From positions 11,974 to 75,973 of the forward strand of contig JBNLFS010000146.1 of the NCBI GenBank assembly GCA_050305635.1: a stretch of 64,000 bases of DNA, read 5' to 3'. The number at the start of each line of letters is the position of its first letter. The first letter of the stretch is position 1. This stretch comes from Thiodiazotropha sp050305635 (GTDB taxonomy: Bacteria; Pseudomonadota; Gammaproteobacteria; Chromatiales; Chromatiaceae). The notes below the pieces were generated by a model. The model searched no databases, had not been told where the DNA came from, and saw only the letters and a program-made list of their open reading frames with translations. Below, piece by piece: positions 43,626-53,645 of the stretch. The position numbers were made by a program, and so were the translations under genes.

Positions 43626-44444
43626 TCAGCCGGCGGTTGCAGAGGGGCGGGTGGCGCCCCCCCAGAGTGCACGGGCGATGAGAATGACGCCCACCAGAAT
43701 GAACGGCAGGCTGAGCATCTGGCCGGTACTCAACCAGGTATCGGTGGTGTAAGCCGCCTGATTGGTTTTGACGAATTCGACCGCGAAGCGGGCACTGAAC
43801 ACGCCCACCAACAGCATTCCGAAGATCATGCCCTCGCGGATCCTCTGACCCCATCGCCGGTAGAACATCACCAATACCACGAAAATCAAGGCATAGGCGA
43901 GGGCTTCATAAAGTTGTGCGGGGTGACGGGGCAGGTTATCCACCCGTTCGAAGATGAAGGCCCAGGGGACCTGGGTGGGTGTGCCATAGATTTCAGAGTT
44001 GAACAGATTGCCGATGCGTATGAAGGCGCCGGCCAGGGCGGTGGGCAGGGCAAAACGGTCCAATAGCCATAGGTAGGAATCACCGGAACGCAGCTTGTAG
44101 ATGTAGAGCCCGATCAGGGCGCCGAGACCGCCCCCGTGACTGGCCAGGCCCCCCTCCCAGAACGCCAGGATCTTCAAGGGGTGGCTGAGGTAGTAGGCGG
44201 GATCGTAGAACAGGCAATGCACCAGCCGGGCGCCAACAATGATGGCGATGACCAGGTAGACGGTGAGCTTTTCCAGATGCGAGGGGTCCTTGCCTTCGCG
44301 ATGATAGATCCAATACAGGGTCTGGTAACTCATCAGATAGGCCAGCGCAAACAGGGCGCCATACCAGCGGATTTCGAGTCCGGCGAATGAAATCAGTACG
44401 GGGTCGATGTTCCAGGTTATGAACGCGAGTGCTTGATGCTCCAT
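43626..44444 (-). CDS. lgt: Prolipoprotein diacylglyceryl transferase
   Basis: 272 residues, seven membrane helices. Lgt adds diacylglycerol from phosphatidylglycerol to the lipobox Cys, the first step for every lipoprotein in this window. Hallmarks are FWEGGLASHGGGLGALIGLY, RIGNLFNSEIYGTPT and RHPAQLYEALAYALIF. Complete and of normal length. Confidence 0.96.
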   Translation of the reverse strand: MEHQALAFITWNIDPVLISFAGLEIRWYGALFALAYLMSYQTLYWIYHREGKDPSHLEKLTVYLVIAIIVGARLVHCLFYDPAYYLSHPLKILAFWEGGLASHGGGLGALIGLYIYKLRSGDSYLWLLDRFALPTALAGAFIRIGNLFNSEIYGTPTQVPWAFIFERVDNLPRHPAQLYEALAYALIFVVLVMFYRRWGQRIREGMIFGMLLVGVFSARFAVEFVKTNQAAYTTDTWLSTGQMLSLPFILVGVILIARALWGGATRPSATAG

Positions 44445-44604
44445 TATGGTCCTTCAGGGAGATAACTACAGAAGGACGATTCTATCAATCAAGGCGCGTT
44501 TTGACAGTAAACGATTACCCGCATACGGGAATGATCCATGCCCTCCGGGCCGGGTGTCGGGGCATAGGTCTTGAGCGACCCGTACCCGACCCGGCAATGA
44601 CCGA

Positions 44605-46176
44605 TCACATGATCGGGTTGAATGCGGTGAGGCTGTCCAGCATCGCGGCGTTGCCCAGGCTACTACCGAACAGGCTGGTGAACTGTCCCTGTTCGCCATG
44701 CAGGGCGAGGTAATTCAGGGCTACGGTAAGCACCAGCTGGTTGACGTTGTTGGCCGCCGGACTCGATCCGTTGTCCACCGCCCCGTCCGCCGTGAAATAA
44801 CCGATCTGCTGATGCCGCAGCTGTTCGTCCAGGGTGCCGCCCATCAGACTGGCCGGGCCGCTGGGGTTGTAGACCAGGAAGAACGAGGCCGCGGTGGATT
44901 GGTTGTCGCCGGTCCACACGCCCTTGCCCCGGCCGTCGGCGGAGTTATCCACCGTTCCGTTGCTGGAGAGCGAGCCGTCACTGAATACGTAGAGCATCAG
45001 AGGCATGCCCAGACGGGCGGCGTATTCGATGCAGGCGCCCATGCAGCGTCCGGCCCTCAGATCCCGCTGCTCTCCAGTGGATCGATCCCCGGTATGGTAG
45101 TCGAAACCACCCATTGTGATGGTGCCCGCGCCGGCGTAGCCGTTGACCACCAGCTTCATCACCGAGGCGGTTTTCTGGAACTCACCCTCACCGTCGAACT
45201 CCGCCTGGGAAAAGATCGGGCCGATGATGTCCGGATCGGCGGTCACATCCAGAGCGGCGGGATCGCCGTAACGGTCGACCAGATCCGCACTCTTCACATA
45301 ACCGCAACGGATCAACTCCTTGACCACGGCATCACTGGTGATACCGGTGTTGACGCTGTCGAGTTTCATATCCGAGATGCGCTGGATCGCTTCCATGACC
45401 GCGACCGCGTCAGCCTGATCGAGCAGCCCCACCAGCTTTCCGGTGTCCACCAGACCGGTGGTGTCGCTCGGACGGTCCACCTTGGTGGGACGTACCGCCG
45501 GATCGATCTGGTCCGCGGGGGCCACCGAGTTGCCCCCTGAATCGGAGCTGCGGGAGCCGATCAAGGTCAGCAGTTCCCCATCCGCGCCACAGCGGTTGAT
45601 CGCGTACATGGGGTTGTGGGGATTGTTCGAGGTGTCGTTTTCCGAACGGGCCGGAATCACCACGCCGTTGACATTGGCTCGGTTTCCCGGCGAGACCTTC
45701 TCGAGAATACCGCGCAGGAAGGCGCTGTCGGAGTGAAACGCCAAGCCGAGTTCAGTGTTGATGTAATCGCTCAGACCGCTGGTCGGGTTGAGGATCGGCG
45801 GCACCATGTCGCCGGGCAGACCCAGCCGGTTGTAGCCGGCGGTCGTGAGGAAATCGAACTGGCCGCCCTGGAGTCCGGTCAGGACATTGGAGCCGGCGAT
45901 GTTTCCGCCGCCCGCCAGGTCGAAACAGATAAAGGGGACTTTGCCCCCTCCCAGGGTATCGATACCACAGCTGCTCTTCAGAGTCTGCAGGTCGGAGGAG
46001 AGTGCCGCCCGGGCCTGTCTCGGGTTGGCGAACAGGCCGAACAGGGATGGCCCGGTAACCATTCCCAGACCGGCCATCAGCCCCTGGCGGACGAAATCCC
46101 GGCGGGTTACCGGACGGGGATGATCGGGATGGAACAGCGGGTCATCCGGGGAGAGATTTTTCACTTTTCTACGCAT
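44605..46176 (-). CDS. Tat-exported DUF1501-like protein
   Basis: 523 residues. A twin-arginine signal VTRRDFVRQGLMAGLGM at about 23-39 sends the folded protein to the periplasm. The body is of the alkaline-phosphatase-superfamily DUF1501 type by general pattern: FICFDLAGGGNIAGSNVLTG, GFDYHTGDRSTGEQRDLRAG and MPLMLYVFSDGSLSSNG. Such proteins occur with cytochrome-like DUF1585/DUF1588 proteins. It is last in a three-gene leftward operon with two haem proteins. The enzyme activity is unknown. Confidence 0.75.
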   Translation of the reverse strand: MRRKVKNLSPDDPLFHPDHPRPVTRRDFVRQGLMAGLGMVTGPSLFGLFANPRQARAALSSDLQTLKSSCGIDTLGGGKVPFICFDLAGGGNIAGSNVLTGLQGGQFDFLTTAGYNRLGLPGDMVPPILNPTSGLSDYINTELGLAFHSDSAFLRGILEKVSPGNRANVNGVVIPARSENDTSNNPHNPMYAINRCGADGELLTLIGSRSSDSGGNSVAPADQIDPAVRPTKVDRPSDTTGLVDTGKLVGLLDQADAVAVMEAIQRISDMKLDSVNTGITSDAVVKELIRCGYVKSADLVDRYGDPAALDVTADPDIIGPIFSQAEFDGEGEFQKTASVMKLVVNGYAGAGTITMGGFDYHTGDRSTGEQRDLRAGRCMGACIEYAARLGMPLMLYVFSDGSLSSNGTVDNSADGRGKGVWTGDNQSTAASFFLVYNPSGPASLMGGTLDEQLRHQQIGYFTADGAVDNGSSPAANNVNQLVLTVALNYLALHGEQGQFTSLFGSSLGNAAMLDSLTAFNPIM

Positions 46177-46197
46177 AGTATTTATTCCATCCGAATA

Positions 46198-48660
46198 TTA
46201 CTGCAACAACACCACAGCGCTGCCCAGCAGTGAGGCGCAAGCCGCCTTGGTGGCCTTTTCCGTGCGATCCGTGGCGCATTGGCCTGAGCAACGCGCCAGT
46301 CCGGCGCTGCCGGTCAGGAGGTTCATCAGCTCGCCCTCCACCTGGGACGGAACGGGCTGGCTGGCGAGATTTTCACCCATGAAACGACTCATCAACGGCG
46401 CCACCACCTGACTCTGCCAGGTGCTGCTCGGGATGTCGTTGGCATTGGTGGTGAAGTTGAATCCCGGGAAAAAGCTGGCTCGCAGGGTCGTGTCGTCCAC
46501 CAGCGCGCTGCAATACTCGATTGCCAGTTGGGAGACGGCGACCTGATGCGAGGAGAGAAAACCGGTCACATCCTCGCTCGACGGGAGTTGCTGGCGAATC
46601 GTGGTGAAGGTTGTCTGTACCGTTTGGAGCGTCTGGCTGACTCCAGTCAGTTCCGCCATGCTGGCGTTGATCTCGTCGAAGGTCCGTAGGCCCACCTCGG
46701 AGCGGGGCTCGCCATCGGCGGGGGTCGCCGCGGGCAGGGGGGTCGGTTCCGTGAACACATGGGTCTGTGCCCCCAGGCGTTCGAAGGTGAGGAAGAACTG
46801 GTCGCTCAGGGCGCCCTTCTCCGAAGGAATGACCGTGGCGATACGCGACAACAGTTGCCCGTTTTGTGAGTACTCCGCCGCATTCAGGGTCGTGTCGAGC
46901 CGGGCATAGGATTGGCCGATCGACGCCTCCTTGCCGTTGATACCGATACGCATGCCCTGGATGGGGATGTCGCTTGGAACCACATTGTCATCGAGACTGA
47001 TGAACTTCGGTTGGCGGAACAGGTAGCTGTAGTTGTCGTACTGGCTGACCTCGAACACGATGTAGCTCTGAGGCAGGTTCACCAGGGTACTGACGTTGAA
47101 CAGCAGGAAGTACTTCTCACCCACGCCGGCTTCGAAGTTCTGCAGGATCTGTGATTCATTGAGCGCCCGGTTGTGGATCGCCAGCAGGCGCACCTTGCCC
47201 GCCCAAGGGCGGTCGCTGGAGGCTTCGTTGCCCAGCACCAGGGCATAGGTGTCGTCCCAGTCGTTGAGATTGCCTGGGGCCGTTTCGTCCTCATCATCCG
47301 TGAACACGCCATTGACATAGAGGCGGCGACCGTGTTCCGGATCGAAAGTGGCCACCACATGCTGTTCCGTGGCCTGAGCGTCATCGTCCATAGTGGAGTG
47401 TGCGGGTTCCCCATTGCCGTCGGTTGTGCTGGAGCGATGCAGGAAGTCATAGGCATAGAGTGTCTGACCCAGGGTGAAATTGCGGTCATCGACGCCCGCC
47501 GAGTAGCTGATGATGCGTGCCGGACCCTCCTGGGTCACGTTGGCGGGCACCACCCAGGCTTCGATGGTGTACTCGCCCGTGGCCTGTATCAGCTGCGCCA
47601 GCTTGCGGCTGTCGTTGGTGCTGCCCTGAGCCTTACCGTTGCGAAACTCGAGTCCCCAACCTTCAACCCAGCCCAGATCCCCGCTCAGGGTCAGGTTGAT
47701 GGCCGGATCCACGCCACTGGTGTCGTAGGCGATGTTCCCCTCGCCGGTTTTGAACTCGTAGAGTGCGATGACATCGTTTTCCTGGCGGCTGCCACCGCTG
47801 GCCACGGTGCCTTCCGGGAGCGACAGGGCAAAGCTGACCACCAGTTCCGGGTCCACCGGAGTGGGGCTGATCGCGTCCGCCATGCGGGTAATGGCGTTCT
47901 GCATCTCCTGGGCGTTGTCCGGGCAGTCGTCCCAACAGTTATGCAGTTCGATGAGACGCTGCACCAGTCGGGAGTTGCGTGGGGTGTCCAGGTCGATGGA
48001 GGTTTTCACCGCCGCATAGGCGCTGTCCGAGTCCGCGCTGGCGAAATAGGGAGACTGGGGCGATGCGGCGTCATCCCTGTGGCATTCCGAACAGTATTCG
48101 GTCAGCAGGGGATGCACGTGGCTGGCGAACAGGGCTGAATCGTCCGGAAACACCTTACTCTCACCCACCACGTTCTCCGGTGGCGCCTCGAGCTCGATCT
48201 GTCGGCCGCCGCCGCTGCCGTCACCCAGCCAGGATTGGATGTAGTTGGTGATGATGGTGGCGCAGGCGCTGTTGCTGGCTTCCCAGCAGTTGTGTCCGTT
48301 CGCCACCTTGGTCACCAGGGCGGATTCGTCAGGTTCGGCCCGGTTGATGAACGGATTGACCGCTTCATAGGCTTGGTTGACATCATCCTCACGCACGAAC
48401 AGCGGGGCCTGCCCCCCCGCGCCGTGGCAGGCGCCGCAGCGGTTCTGGGTGCGCAACGGTTCCCACACGCTGATTCGGTAGCCCTGAATGTCACTGGTGC
48501 GGGCCGCCGGTCCGTTGTAGGTGCTGGTGGTGATGCTGGTCTCCTGCTGGGATTCGTTGGAGACGCCATCCTGACAGGCCGGCAGACCGAACAGTGCCAT
48601 CGCTGGGAGCAACAGCCAGGTCGACTTCCTTGCCCCGTCCATAAGCTTCTTGAATAGCAT
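46198..48660 (-). CDS. Di-haem c-type lipoprotein with LamG-like domain
   Basis: 820 residues from the ATG at 48660 (AGCAGG upstream). Lipobox LPAC, Cys29. Two haem c sites: CGACH at 75-79 and CSECH at 190-194. After about 280 comes a LamG/concanavalin-like jelly roll (YTIEAWVVPANVTQEGPARI, HVVATFDPEHGRRLYVNGVF). The C-terminal third is helical with a Cys pair near the end (CSGQCATD). It should be an outer-membrane or periplasmic electron carrier with a glycan- or protein-binding domain. Lies 17 bases after the single-haem gene. Confidence 0.8.
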   Translation of the reverse strand: MLFKKLMDGARKSTWLLLPAMALFGLPACQDGVSNESQQETSITTSTYNGPAARTSDIQGYRISVWEPLRTQNRCGACHGAGGQAPLFVREDDVNQAYEAVNPFINRAEPDESALVTKVANGHNCWEASNSACATIITNYIQSWLGDGSGGGRQIELEAPPENVVGESKVFPDDSALFASHVHPLLTEYCSECHRDDAASPQSPYFASADSDSAYAAVKTSIDLDTPRNSRLVQRLIELHNCWDDCPDNAQEMQNAITRMADAISPTPVDPELVVSFALSLPEGTVASGGSRQENDVIALYEFKTGEGNIAYDTSGVDPAINLTLSGDLGWVEGWGLEFRNGKAQGSTNDSRKLAQLIQATGEYTIEAWVVPANVTQEGPARIISYSAGVDDRNFTLGQTLYAYDFLHRSSTTDGNGEPAHSTMDDDAQATEQHVVATFDPEHGRRLYVNGVFTDDEDETAPGNLNDWDDTYALVLGNEASSDRPWAGKVRLLAIHNRALNESQILQNFEAGVGEKYFLLFNVSTLVNLPQSYIVFEVSQYDNYSYLFRQPKFISLDDNVVPSDIPIQGMRIGINGKEASIGQSYARLDTTLNAAEYSQNGQLLSRIATVIPSEKGALSDQFFLTFERLGAQTHVFTEPTPLPAATPADGEPRSEVGLRTFDEINASMAELTGVSQTLQTVQTTFTTIRQQLPSSEDVTGFLSSHQVAVSQLAIEYCSALVDDTTLRASFFPGFNFTTNANDIPSSTWQSQVVAPLMSRFMGENLASQPVPSQVEGELMNLLTGSAGLARCSGQCATDRTEKATKAACASLLGSAVVLLQ

Positions 48661-48676
48661 TTGCCTGCTCACTGAT

Positions 48677-49819
48677 TCAGTCCCCCGCACAGTAGACGGC
48701 TGTCTCGGCAAACACCTGTTTCATGTTGTAGCCGGACTTGAATTGGGTGGTGATCTCACTGATCTTGCTGCGATCCGCGCTGTCGACCGGGGGGCGCAGG
48801 CACATCGCTTCGAAGGCTTTGGTGACCTGACACTCGGCAAACGCCTGGCTGTTGGCCAGTTCCTGTCCCTGGGATTTGGCGCCGTCACCACTGCCCGGCA
48901 GACTGGTATCCCAGCCCAACGCCGCGTTGGGACCCTTGCGCCAGTAGTTGTCCCAGTGATCGTTCGGTGTGGCGTAGCCGTCCTTGAATACACCGGTGTT
49001 GATTTGATATTTGTGCTGAACCACGCCCGGGGTGTAGGAGATGTGTCCGGCTTCCATGTCCTCTTCCGGGTAGTCATAACCGTAGTAGGCGTAGGCCTGG
49101 GTCAGGGGCTCCATGCCCGCATGGCAGCCGACGCAGTTGTTGAAAAACACCCGGCTGTCACCGCCCGGACTGCGCGCCACGTCCTGGCGCACCCGGTCGT
49201 GGGGGCGGGTCGGATCCTTGATCTGCTCCAGTTCCCGGCACAGGTGGTTGAGCATGGTGAAGCTGAACATGGCCCGGTTGGTGCCGTCGACAAAGAAGGC
49301 CCGGGCCGCGGCCCGGGTGGTGATGACCCCGGCCGTGCCCTCGGGGGGCAGTCCGGTTACGCTCGATTGAGTGGTTCTGCGCAATTCATCCTTGAGGTTG
49401 ATGCCCTGGCTCTCCATGGCCTCGTAGTGGGCGTTGTCGTTGTTGGAGTAGGCTGGGGCGTTGCTGCCCACATAGAGTATGTCCGCGGACAGCAGTTCGT
49501 TGAACGGCACCTCGTCGCGCACCATGCCGATCACCGTGGCCGAATAGTCGTTGAGCGGCGCGAAAGGCGTCATCTCTTCGTTGGTCCAGGGCGTCACCCA
49601 GTTTTTCAGGGTGACGTTGTAGAAGTTGGGGTTCTCGATGGCCAGCATCGCGGCGGCGAGCGGATCGTTGTTCTCGATCTCGCTGACCATCTGCTCCAGC
49701 ACCTCGGCGCTGGGAGGAACCCCGGCAATGCGGTCATGGATCCGTTTGGCCTGTTCCCTGGGGCCGGAAATCGCGGGACCGGCACACAGCAGCGCCAGAC
49801 AGAATGCGACGAACTTCAT
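48677..49819 (-). CDS. Exported c-type haem protein
   Basis: 380 residues from the ATG at 49819 (signal MKFVAFCLALLCAGPAISG); an ATG at 49858 with GAGAGG upstream would add 13 residues. One haem site CVGCHAGMEPL near 228-232, the CxxCH-x3-x-PL pattern seen in DUF1585/DUF1588-type cytochromes. A second half rich in Asp, Asn and Trp follows. First gene of the leftward haem operon, opposite the HzsA-like gene. Confidence 0.78.
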   Translation of the reverse strand: MKFVAFCLALLCAGPAISGPREQAKRIHDRIAGVPPSAEVLEQMVSEIENNDPLAAAMLAIENPNFYNVTLKNWVTPWTNEEMTPFAPLNDYSATVIGMVRDEVPFNELLSADILYVGSNAPAYSNNDNAHYEAMESQGINLKDELRRTTQSSVTGLPPEGTAGVITTRAAARAFFVDGTNRAMFSFTMLNHLCRELEQIKDPTRPHDRVRQDVARSPGGDSRVFFNNCVGCHAGMEPLTQAYAYYGYDYPEEDMEAGHISYTPGVVQHKYQINTGVFKDGYATPNDHWDNYWRKGPNAALGWDTSLPGSGDGAKSQGQELANSQAFAECQVTKAFEAMCLRPPVDSADRSKISEITTQFKSGYNMKQVFAETAVYCAGD

Positions 49820-50240
49820 CAATGAGCCTGGGCCTGATGGCGGATGCATGGGTGACATGATGGCGTTGCCTCTCAAACGGTACACATCGAATGTGCTGAA
49901 TTCTGGAGTGCGGGTGTATTGCTGTCCCTGGTCTCGCTTCGACACGCCGCCGTGATCGGCGGGTCTCCTGAGGAGGGCGCGCCTTTCACGGCGGAGCAAG
50001 CCGGTCGGCGGGCGCTACACGTTTTTTGCACGATGTTTCTTTCTTCTAATGGATCGCGCTGTGTGTCAATGGCAGGTGGTGGAATCGTGATCTCTGTTTC
50101 TCCAAGTTGTGAACTCATGCACTGATTGGGGTTTTCGATTGGGTAGACTCTCAAGTCTATGATTTTATTAGTCGATAGCGGAATTCAACGCTATTCGGTA
50201 AAGCGGTCGTCTCACGGACCTTCGGGAGCTCTCACACCAC
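49820..50240. other. Divergent regulatory region of the haem/barrel locus
   Basis: About 420 bases between two diverging operons, so both promoters must lie here. I see no strong tRNA, riboswitch or clear palindromic operator. The HzsA-like gene has only a weak ribosome site before its ATG. Confidence 0.5.
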
Positions 50241-52880
50241 ATGAACGTTGTCCTACGCAAGGCATTGACGCCTTATGTCACCGCGCTCCTGTGTATCCCG
50301 CTGTGGATCGGCTGCGGCGGTGGCAGCAGTCAGGACCCGGATCCGGTGGTGGTGGACTATCCCGTGGCCTATGTGAAACGGCCGATCAACGAGCAGAGCA
50401 ATTCGGATATCCGGGTCAGTCAGTACAGTGAAGCCGGGGGTGACCTGTACTACAAGAACTTTGCCGCCGGCAGCGCCGACGAGGTCAATGTCACCGGATC
50501 GGTGACCGGTGGACGGGGGGACGTGCGTGATGTTTCGGTCTCCTATGACGGCACCAAGCTGCTGTTCTCCCTGCGCATGCCGCTGATCGAGGACGCCGAA
50601 CCCGAAGACCAGCCGACCTGGAATATCTGGGAATACGACATTCCCTCCGCACGTCTGCGCAGGATCATCGTCTCGGACATCACTGCGGAAGATGGCCACG
50701 ACCGGTTTCCCTATTATCTTCCGGATGGCCGCATCGTCTTTTCGTCCACCCGCCAGCGCCTTGCCAAGGCGCGCCTGCTGGATGAGGGCAAACCCCAGTA
50801 TCTGGCCATGGAGCGTTCCGTCAACGAACCTGCCATGGTGCTGCACGTGATGAATTCGGACGGCAGCCGCATCACCCAGATCTCGTTCAACCGCAGCCAT
50901 GATTTCTCACCCAGCGTACTGGCCAATGGGCAGATTGTGTTCAGCCGCTGGGACAACGCGGATGGCAACAATGCGATCCATCTCTACCGGGTGAATCCGG
51001 ATGGCACCGAACTGGAACTGCTCTACGGGCTGAACAGCCACGACACGGGCACTGAAGGCAGTACGGTGCAGTTCCTGCGTCCCCAGGAGATGGCGGATGG
51101 CCGCCTGCTGGCCCTGCTGCTGCCCTTCGACGGCACCGACGAGGGGGGCAGTCTGGTCTTCATCGATATCGCCACCTATGTGGATAACGACGCCCCCACC
51201 TGGGACAACCTGGGCATGACCGGACCGGCCCAGACCCTCGCCACCCAACACCGGGTCACCACTGACGGTTCGGTGTCCGCGGGCGGTCAGTTGCGCAGCG
51301 CCTATCCCCTGTTCGACAGCACCGACCGGATGCTCATCAGCTGGAGTCCCTGCCGGGTGATCGAGGACGATCGGATTCTGCCCTGTACCGAGGAACGTCT
51401 GGCTGACCCGGCTGTGCAGCCCGCTCCACCACTCTACAGTCTGTTCATCTACGATCCTTCCAACGGTACCCAGTTGCCCATCGTCAAACCCCAGGAGGGG
51501 ATGATCTTCACCGATGTGGTGGTGGCGGTTTCCCGCAGAGAGCCGATTATTCGCTATGACAAAACCGCGGGGATCGATCTCGACCCGACTCTGGTGGACG
51601 ACAAGGCGGGCCTGCTGCATATCCGGAGTGTCTATGACCTGGATGGGGTGGATACCGCGGAACCCGATCTGACGACAGTCGCCGATCCGGCCCAGACCCG
51701 GCCCGACGACCGCGAGCCGCGTTTCCTGCGACTGCTCAAACAGGTCACGATTCCCGACGACGATGTGCTGAATTTCTCCAACACCGCCTATGGCCGCACC
51801 ACCCAGTTCGGCATGCGTGAGATCCTCGGCTATGCGCCGATCGAACCGGACGGTTCGGTGCAGGTCAAGGTGCCGGCGAATGTGCCGGTCAGCTTCAGCG
51901 TGCTCGATCGGCAGGGTCGTCGGGTGGGCGGGGTACACCCCTTCTGGCTGCAGTTCCGGCCGGGCGAGGTGATCCAGTGCGGCGGCTGTCATGAAGGTGA
52001 TAACCCGCTGCCTCACGGACGCCTTTCGGCCGCACCGCCCAGCGTCAACAACGGCAGTCAGATCACCGGCCAGCCCTTCCCCAATGCCAATCCGGAACTC
52101 TGGACCGACGTGGGCGAAACCATGGCCCAGACCCGCAATCGCCTGCAGTGCCGGGCTGCGGCCTGCGATCCCACCCTGGATCCGGTTTACGCGGATGTCT
52201 GGTCCGATCCGGCCCGCTCGACCGTCGAGGCAGAGTTCGCCTACCGCTATGCGGATCTGGATACGCCGGCGCCCTTGAGTGACACGACCTGCGCCAACAA
52301 CTGGAATGCCCTGTGCCGCTCGGTGATTCACTACGAGCAGAATATCCATCCGCTGTGGGAGCTGCCGCGCACCGTCGAGGACGGGGAGGGCAACCTGATC
52401 GAGGATCACACCTGCACGAGCTGTCACGATGCGGATGACAACGGCGAGACCGTGGTGCCGGACGCCCAGCTGGATCTGACCGGCGGGGCCTCAGAGGATG
52501 AACCCCAACACCTGACCGCCTACCGGGAACTGCTCTATCCTGACAACATGCAGGAGGTGGTCGATGGGATTCTGGTGGATGTGCTGGTGCCGGCCACGGA
52601 TGCCAACGGCAATCCACTCTACGAAACCGATGAGAACGGCAATCCGGTCTTGGATGCGGAGGGCAATCCGATACCCCTGCCGGATGTACCGGTTCCGGTG
52701 CCGGGTGGCGCCTCCATGGCGGCGGGATCCGCCAGCGACAGCCGCTTCATGGATGTATTCAGCGGCGGTGGCGTACATGCCGGATATCTCACGGACGCGG
52801 AATTGCGCCTGATCGCCGAGTGGCTGGATATCGGTGCGCAGTACTACAATGATCCTTTCCTGGCCCCAGTGGATGACTGA
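50241..52880 (+). CDS. HzsA-like di-haem lipoprotein with beta-propeller repeats
   Basis: 879 residues. Lipobox LWIGC, Cys25. Repeats such as VSVSYDGTKLLFSLRM, FPYYLPDGRIVFSSTR and MNSDGSRITQISFN are PD40/TolB-like propeller blades, resembling the hydrazine synthase alpha (HZS_alpha) middle-domain family. Two haem c sites: CGGCH near 579 and CTSCH near 723. Near the C-terminus short repeats (DANGNP, DENGNP, DAEGNP) form a linker. Hydrazine synthesis is not implied, since the beta/gamma subunits and anammox context are absent. Likely an outer-membrane-linked haem enzyme or electron carrier. Heads the rightward operon. Confidence 0.8.
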   Translation: MNVVLRKALTPYVTALLCIPLWIGCGGGSSQDPDPVVVDYPVAYVKRPINEQSNSDIRVSQYSEAGGDLYYKNFAAGSADEVNVTGSVTGGRGDVRDVSVSYDGTKLLFSLRMPLIEDAEPEDQPTWNIWEYDIPSARLRRIIVSDITAEDGHDRFPYYLPDGRIVFSSTRQRLAKARLLDEGKPQYLAMERSVNEPAMVLHVMNSDGSRITQISFNRSHDFSPSVLANGQIVFSRWDNADGNNAIHLYRVNPDGTELELLYGLNSHDTGTEGSTVQFLRPQEMADGRLLALLLPFDGTDEGGSLVFIDIATYVDNDAPTWDNLGMTGPAQTLATQHRVTTDGSVSAGGQLRSAYPLFDSTDRMLISWSPCRVIEDDRILPCTEERLADPAVQPAPPLYSLFIYDPSNGTQLPIVKPQEGMIFTDVVVAVSRREPIIRYDKTAGIDLDPTLVDDKAGLLHIRSVYDLDGVDTAEPDLTTVADPAQTRPDDREPRFLRLLKQVTIPDDDVLNFSNTAYGRTTQFGMREILGYAPIEPDGSVQVKVPANVPVSFSVLDRQGRRVGGVHPFWLQFRPGEVIQCGGCHEGDNPLPHGRLSAAPPSVNNGSQITGQPFPNANPELWTDVGETMAQTRNRLQCRAAACDPTLDPVYADVWSDPARSTVEAEFAYRYADLDTPAPLSDTTCANNWNALCRSVIHYEQNIHPLWELPRTVEDGEGNLIEDHTCTSCHDADDNGETVVPDAQLDLTGGASEDEPQHLTAYRELLYPDNMQEVVDGILVDVLVPATDANGNPLYETDENGNPVLDAEGNPIPLPDVPVPVPGGASMAAGSASDSRFMDVFSGGGVHAGYLTDAELRLIAEWLDIGAQYYNDPFLAPVDD

Positions 52881-52883
52881 AGT

Positions 52884-53645
52884 TTGAGACACAACAGGTT
52901 TGTACGCGCTTGGCCCCTGTGGGTCTGTGGATGGCTGCTGGGGCTGATTCCGCTGTCCGGCATGGCGGAGGATGTGCCTGTGGAAGTGCAGGTCACGGCG
53001 CCCTATATCGAAATGCATACCGGCCCGGGCAGCGTCTATCCCGTGCAGTATGTGGCGGAACGCAACGAATGGGTGAAGATCTACAAACGCCGCACCGACT
53101 GGTTCCTGGTGGAAACGCCGCGGGGCTTCCAGGGTTGGGTGGCGATCGAACAGATCCGCCAGACCCGCTACTCGGACGGCACGCCCCTGCAACTCACCGC
53201 CTTCGATCAAGACGACTTCCGCAACCGGGCCTGGGAGTTCAGTTTCTATGGCGGCGACATGGACGGCGCCTCGCTGCTCGGTCTTTATGCGGGCTATGCC
53301 TTCAACGAGAATCTCTCCACCGAAATCAGTTTTTCCCAAGCCCTCGGCGACTATTCCAGCGAGTATCTGGTGGATGTCAACCTGCTCTCCCAGCCCTTTC
53401 CGGAATGGACCTTCAGTCCATTCTTCACCCTGGGGGGCGGCGTCATTCGGACCGAGCCCAGCACCACCCTGGTGGAGACCGAAGACCGGACCGACACCAC
53501 CGCCCATGTGGGCGCGGGATTACGGGTCTACCTGACCCGGCGCTTTTTCATACGCGGCGAATTTCGCCACTATGCGGTGTTTACCAGCCGTGAAGACAAC
53601 GAGGAATTTGATCAGTGGAAAATCGGACTCGGCTTCTTTTTCTGA
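52884..53645 (+). CDS. SH3-domain outer-membrane beta-barrel protein
   Basis: 253 residues from TTG at 52884; an in-frame stop just upstream leaves little choice. Signal peptide to about residue 28 (LLGLIPLSGMA). An SH3b domain follows (YIEMHTGPGSVYPVQYVAER, FQGWVAIEQIRQTRY), then a barrel of about eight strands ending IGLGFFF. It may hold peptidoglycan or a partner protein while spanning the outer membrane. Three bases after the HzsA-like gene and overlapping the next. Confidence 0.8.
   Translation: MRHNRFVRAWPLWVCGWLLGLIPLSGMAEDVPVEVQVTAPYIEMHTGPGSVYPVQYVAERNEWVKIYKRRTDWFLVETPRGFQGWVAIEQIRQTRYSDGTPLQLTAFDQDDFRNRAWEFSFYGGDMDGASLLGLYAGYAFNENLSTEISFSQALGDYSSEYLVDVNLLSQPFPEWTFSPFFTLGGGVIRTEPSTTLVETEDRTDTTAHVGAGLRVYLTRRFFIRGEFRHYAVFTSREDNEEFDQWKIGLGFFF

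Noticed and set aside
50241..52880. Hydrazine synthase and anammox metabolism
   Set aside because: Only the alpha-like protein is present, as a lipoprotein, with no HzsB/HzsG partners.
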